Source: Tengunoibacter tsumagoiensis (GTDB taxonomy: Bacteria > Chloroflexota > Ktedonobacteria > Ktedonobacterales > Ktedonobacteraceae). Taken from it: 64,000 nt of DNA. This document shows, piece after piece, positions 61,330-64,000 of this stretch. The DNA lies in NCBI RefSeq assembly GCF_003967535.1, contig NZ_BIFR01000001.1, positions 4,959,001 to 5,023,000 of the forward strand, written 5' to 3'. How positions within the stretch are numbered: position 1 is the first letter of the stretch; each line of letters starts with the position of its first letter. Below the pieces are notes generated by a model, which was given only the letters and a program-made list of their open reading frames with translations, was not told where the DNA came from and ran no database searches. The translations under genes and the position numbers were made by a program.

Positions 61330-61896
61330 ATGATTATATTCAACATTTATGATTATAAAATATTTTTAGAGACAAACCAGGCTCCAAAATATTATAGGGA
61401 ATTTTTTCGTGATGATTCGCTTTTAGCTGAAGAAATAGATATAGATAGAACAGAAAAAGATCCGCTAGATAGCAATGTAGTATTTATTGCTGCAAAAAAT
61501 TGTGGGAGCAAAAAAGAGTTTTCTCTCACTTTACTTCTCGGCTATTCCCCGTCGGATCCTGCCTTTTATCCAGAGTTGCTTTACGTTCCCGAAAGCCAGA
61601 TCTTATTTATTAGGGCTGGAGAAAAAATTCTGGCTTATCAGCTGCAAGTACCTCAAAAATTGTTCGAGCTTTCAGTTGACATTGGCTTTCTTTCCTGGGA
61701 GCGATATAGCAACTATATCATTATGGTTGCAGAAATGAGAATGACCGTCTGGAATCTTGCCGGAGAACAATTATGGACGCTTTTTGTCGAACAGCCCTGG
61801 AGCTATCACTGTCATCATGAGATGATGTCCTTTATCAAAGATGAACAAGTCTACACCTTTCCTGTCGCTACTGGGCCCGGAAAAGAGAGAATGTAA
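61330..61896 (+). CDS. Unrecognised small protein, candidate immunity protein
   Basis: 188 residues from the ATG at 61330, with AGGAG 11 bases upstream. Beta-rich with many aromatic residues; repeats of the type YxIxLxxGEKILAYQ and MTVWNLAGEQLWTLF suggest beta-propeller-like or four-strand blades. No signal peptide or membrane helix. Its position between toxin scars supports an immunity role; this is inference from neighbourhood only. Confidence 0.5.
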   Translation: MIIFNIYDYKIFLETNQAPKYYREFFRDDSLLAEEIDIDRTEKDPLDSNVVFIAAKNCGSKKEFSLTLLLGYSPSDPAFYPELLYVPESQILFIRAGEKILAYQLQVPQKLFELSVDIGFLSWERYSNYIIMVAEMRMTVWNLAGEQLWTLFVEQPWSYHCHHEMMSFIKDEQVYTFPVATGPGKERM

Positions 61897-62019
61897 TGTC
61901 TCTTGTTTTTGCTAAGATTTTATAAGAGATGATTCCTATACATAGAAGATGACTTGATAAATAAACAGCTTTACTTATTTTCATACTAAAATAGCCTCAT
62001 TGAGGAGAATGAGATACAT

Positions 62020-62531
62020 ATGCCAATAGAAGGTTATCCCTGGGAAAAATCTGCCAATAAGTTGCAAGCGAAGAAAATCCTTCCTACGAAGGTCCGCCGA
62101 AGCAGCTATCCTCGTGCAAGGAACAAGGCTATCCAGATTATTGCTTAAGAAGAGCCTATTGGGATCTTCAAAGAGATGCAGCACAGTATCATCAGGCAGA
62201 AAGTAAAAGGCAATACATTGAGGGGGATCAGCAGATAGATGCACAGAGCGTTTTTTTAGAATCACAACTGCATCCGGAACTGTTCTCATTAGTTGAAGAG
62301 CTGAAACAGCAAGCACAAGCAGGGATTGCCATTGAACAAGTGCAGAGAGAAGATATCCCGTATGATGAGGTGAGAATTCTTTTGGATGCGATTCTTTTTC
62401 GCACTGAAATTGGCTACGGACTCAGACAATATCAAAATAATGAATTGGAAAATTGGCTGAGCCGATGGCATCATGTGTGCTCTCATATAAAGAGCACCAC
62501 TAGTATTCTACCGAGAAAAGATTTTTTGTGA
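62020..62531 (+). pseudogene. Frameshifted hypothetical gene
   Basis: ATG at 62020 (GGAG 14 bases upstream) opens MPIEGYPWEKSANKLQ. A second frame, open from about 62056, continues EENPSYEGPPKQLSSCKEQG, then ALRRAYWDLQRD-like helical sequence, and EDIPYDEVRILLDAILFRTE to TGA at 62529-62531. A single-base indel near 62055-62065 would join them into about 170 residues. Both parts have coherent codon composition, so it is more likely a frameshifted or sequencing-error gene than noise. Family unknown. 61897-62019 is empty. Confidence 0.5.
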
Positions 62532-62899
62532 CGTACAGATCATCTTTGGAGGAAGAGATAGAGCTTTTCCCGGAATGATGTGCCAATAGAACTCCTAAAC
62601 CATAGACGTTCGCACCGTTGCTTTTGCGTTTGATCCTCCAAACAAAGAGGATTAGATGTCAGTTGCATCTCATCATAGTTTCTTTTAGCCAGAAACTGAA
62701 GAAATTTTACTGCGAGAACAGCATAAGAAAAATAACAGGGTCTGAAAATCACTGTGGATGCAATCCTTTTGATGGTTCTTCCGCAATTAGAAGCTTTTTT
62801 TAACCCTTAGTTTAAGTTTTAGACAGGGTATTGGCATTCTTTCATCGGAAAAACATACCATAACCTTGTCTAAATCTTTGATATAATTAAGGAGAATTT
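62532..62899. other. Gene-free stretch with possible HINT-start trace
   Basis: No supported gene in these 368 bases. A short frame near 62740-62803 reads GSENHCGCNPFDGSSAIRSF, vaguely like the cysteine start of a HINT domain, but this is too short to call. An AAGGAG site at 62890-62895 serves the next gene. Confidence 0.3.
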
Positions 62900-63280
62900 A
62901 TGCATTCATTTGATATTTTTCAGAATAATAATCTTTTGACTGGCAATGATCTAGCTATCGAAATACCATCTTCTTCAGAAAAATTGAGGGCTTTTATCAT
63001 TGTTGGTTCATATGCTCAAACCCCACTGGGTCCCAAAAAGCCTTCAAGAGTACTTAACATTGAGCATCCAGAACAACGATTTTGGATGCTCAAATACGAA
63101 ATTGATAAAAGTGCAATTTCTTCTCATGATGTTAGTATTGAGGAGTATCAACTCAAAGATTTTATCTATATTAACGATATCCTTTCCATAAAGGAACTTG
63201 AGGAAAAGTTACAAGAATATGTTCAAGATTTTTCTTCATTTTGTGTCCCCTGGAAGATGAATGTTGCTTTGTATAATTAA
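62900..63280 (+). CDS. Small protein, member 1 of a duplicated immunity-like family
   Basis: 126 residues; AAGGAG lies 4-5 bases before the ATG. It begins FDIFQNNNLLTGNDLAIEIP and is clearly related to the partial gene at the right window edge (FNVFQKNNLITGTHLAVEIT). Mixed alpha/beta, no signal, ends in a cysteine-containing beta stretch. A toxin tip follows directly, so this copy may have been left of a toxin it does not match. Function inferred from context only. Confidence 0.6.
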   Translation: MHSFDIFQNNNLLTGNDLAIEIPSSSEKLRAFIIVGSYAQTPLGPKKPSRVLNIEHPEQRFWMLKYEIDKSAISSHDVSIEEYQLKDFIYINDILSIKELEEKLQEYVQDFSSFCVPWKMNVALYN

Positions 63281-63324
63281 ATTGCTATGAGAATTGCTGA
63301 TTTATCCAGGATTGGTGAAATTAC

Positions 63325-63532
63325 TTATGGTGCATAATTGTGGAGTTGAAGGCAGATTTGCAAATGGCAGTACAACCAATGAAATAAGAGAGATTAATAC
63401 TTCTCCTGGAGGTACTGCAGAGCTTAATGGTAAAGCTGAAACAGTTTTAGCAAGCGCTCAATATCAAAGTAGATTCTAGAACAAAGCAGCAGTTGTAGTC
63501 AGAGATATTGCTTCAGCTTTAAGGGGGTTTTA
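63325..63532 (+). pseudogene. VHNC toxin tip (copy 2) with in-frame stop
   Basis: Begins MVHNCGVEGRFANGSTTN, the end of a HINT domain, then the toxin tip (REINTSPGGTAELNGKAETV, LASAQYQSRF). A TAG at 63477-63479 interrupts; the frame goes on as NKAAVVVRDIASALRGF to a second TAG at 63530-63532. In copy 1 (56887-57025) the position of this first TAG is TGG (Trp), so the ancestral tip read QYQSRFWNK. The immunity gene starts 2 bases after the final stop. Confidence 0.65.
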
Positions 63533-63534
63533 GT

Positions 63535-63846
63535 ATGGATTCAGCTGTCTATAAATCTATAGCTGCAAAAATAGCACGAGATTTGGAAATGGCTCCTGTT
63601 GAAAGCGATATTCTTGTGATTGAGAGGTTCCTACCAGTCATAGAAAAAATGCGTCGTGAGGGAGCTGTTATTCTTCTCGAATGGGATGGCGAACGCGGTC
63701 AGGGTGATAATGGAGTTTATACAGCCGTGGTTTCGGGGAAAACACTGAAAGGTGAACATTTTAGAATAGATGCTGATACTATAGAAGAAGCCTTGTCCTA
63801 CATTATAGTTAATTATGCGATGATTAAGTGGGGTATTAATTTATAA
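63535..63846 (+). CDS. Candidate immunity protein for toxin tip copy 2
   Basis: 103 residues, ATG 63535 with AGGGGG upstream. Alpha/beta, acidic. Reads VIERFLPVIEKMRREGAVILLEWDGERG, then SGKTLKGEHFRIDADTIEEALSYII. The spacing of 2 bp from the toxin frame fits a toxin-immunity pair. A piece of a second copy lies at 61133-61157. No known Imm family recognised. Confidence 0.6.
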   Translation: MDSAVYKSIAAKIARDLEMAPVESDILVIERFLPVIEKMRREGAVILLEWDGERGQGDNGVYTAVVSGKTLKGEHFRIDADTIEEALSYIIVNYAMIKWGINL

Positions 63847-63895
63847 TATTATTGGGTTCAATTAGAGAGAATAATTCTTACAAAGGATTTGCTAA

Positions 63896-64000
63896 ATGGG
63901 GCAATTTAATGTATTTCAAAAAAACAATCTCATTACTGGGACTCATCTGGCTGTAGAGATCACTTCATCTTTCCCTAACCACCGAGCTTTTGTGGTGATT
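63896..64000 (+). CDS. Small protein, member 2 of the duplicated immunity-like family (partial)
   Basis: 35 codons to the right edge of the window: MGQFNVFQKNNLITGTHLAV then EITSSFPNHRAFVVI. It aligns without gaps to most of the start of the gene at 62900 (about half identical). AAAGGA is 9 bases upstream. Truncated by the window. Confidence 0.65.
   Translation, partial: MGQFNVFQKNNLITGTHLAVEITSSFPNHRAFVVI

Overview
The window looks like a chromosomal segment of a Chloroflexota bacterium, most likely class Ktedonobacteria. This is inferred from the mix of gene families, strong Gram-positive-style GGAGG ribosome sites, a DUF6391 gene in a yggS-yggT-yggU cluster, Rhs-type toxin debris and roughly 50% GC. 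No rRNA is present to confirm it. Most of the first 56.4 kb is ordinary housekeeping and metabolism. The last 7.6 kb is visibly A+T-richer and accessory.

Left part (0-20 kb): two tandem secreted GH3 beta-glucosidase paralogues; a GSP17M-like stress protein; a HEPN-domain protein next to pyruvate,phosphate dikinase; a zinc alcohol dehydrogenase; a Q/P-rich tail-anchored protein; a degenerate phosphotransferase-fold protein; the 3' remnant of what resembles an RRXRR/IscB-type element; a methyltransferase and endonuclease V; a response regulator/PAS kinase pair; mnmG; and tRNA-Leu(UAA).

Middle part (20-56.4 kb): a GH36 alpha-galactosidase-type enzyme with a palindrome over its start region; an ECF sigma / zinc-finger anti-sigma / polymer-forming membrane protein operon behind a long leader with many hairpins; an RlmD/TrmA-family RNA methyltransferase; a bacterial-PH plus PASTA membrane protein with a CvpA-like protein; an acyltransferase-3; gyrA; two GT-C type glycosyltransferases; hisS; a CxxCxGxG zinc-finger protein without a J domain; an M24 peptidase; a two-domain multicopper oxidase; the pgeF-yggS-DUF6391-yggT-yggU cluster; an LLM flavin oxidoreductase; GT4 and GT2 glycosyltransferases; an SGNH hydrolase overlapping an FtsX-type permease; secG; an MBL-fold hydrolase; and pyrG. 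Many genes end in long perfect hairpins that often lack a U tract. Several promoters have extended -10 boxes (TGnTATAAT).

Right part (56.4-64 kb): after the pyrG terminator comes an island of polymorphic-toxin debris. It holds a 16-codon Rhs core scar, two toxin tips starting at the VHNC end of a HINT domain, small decayed duplicate pieces, and a string of intact small genes with the look of immunity genes (Imm32-like, two copies of one 126-aa family, and several unrecognised ones). One such gene is split by a 1.6-kb insertion sequence. The layout suggests an orphan toxin/immunity array in which immunity genes stay intact while the toxin pieces decay. It is the most interesting part of the window and runs off its right edge.
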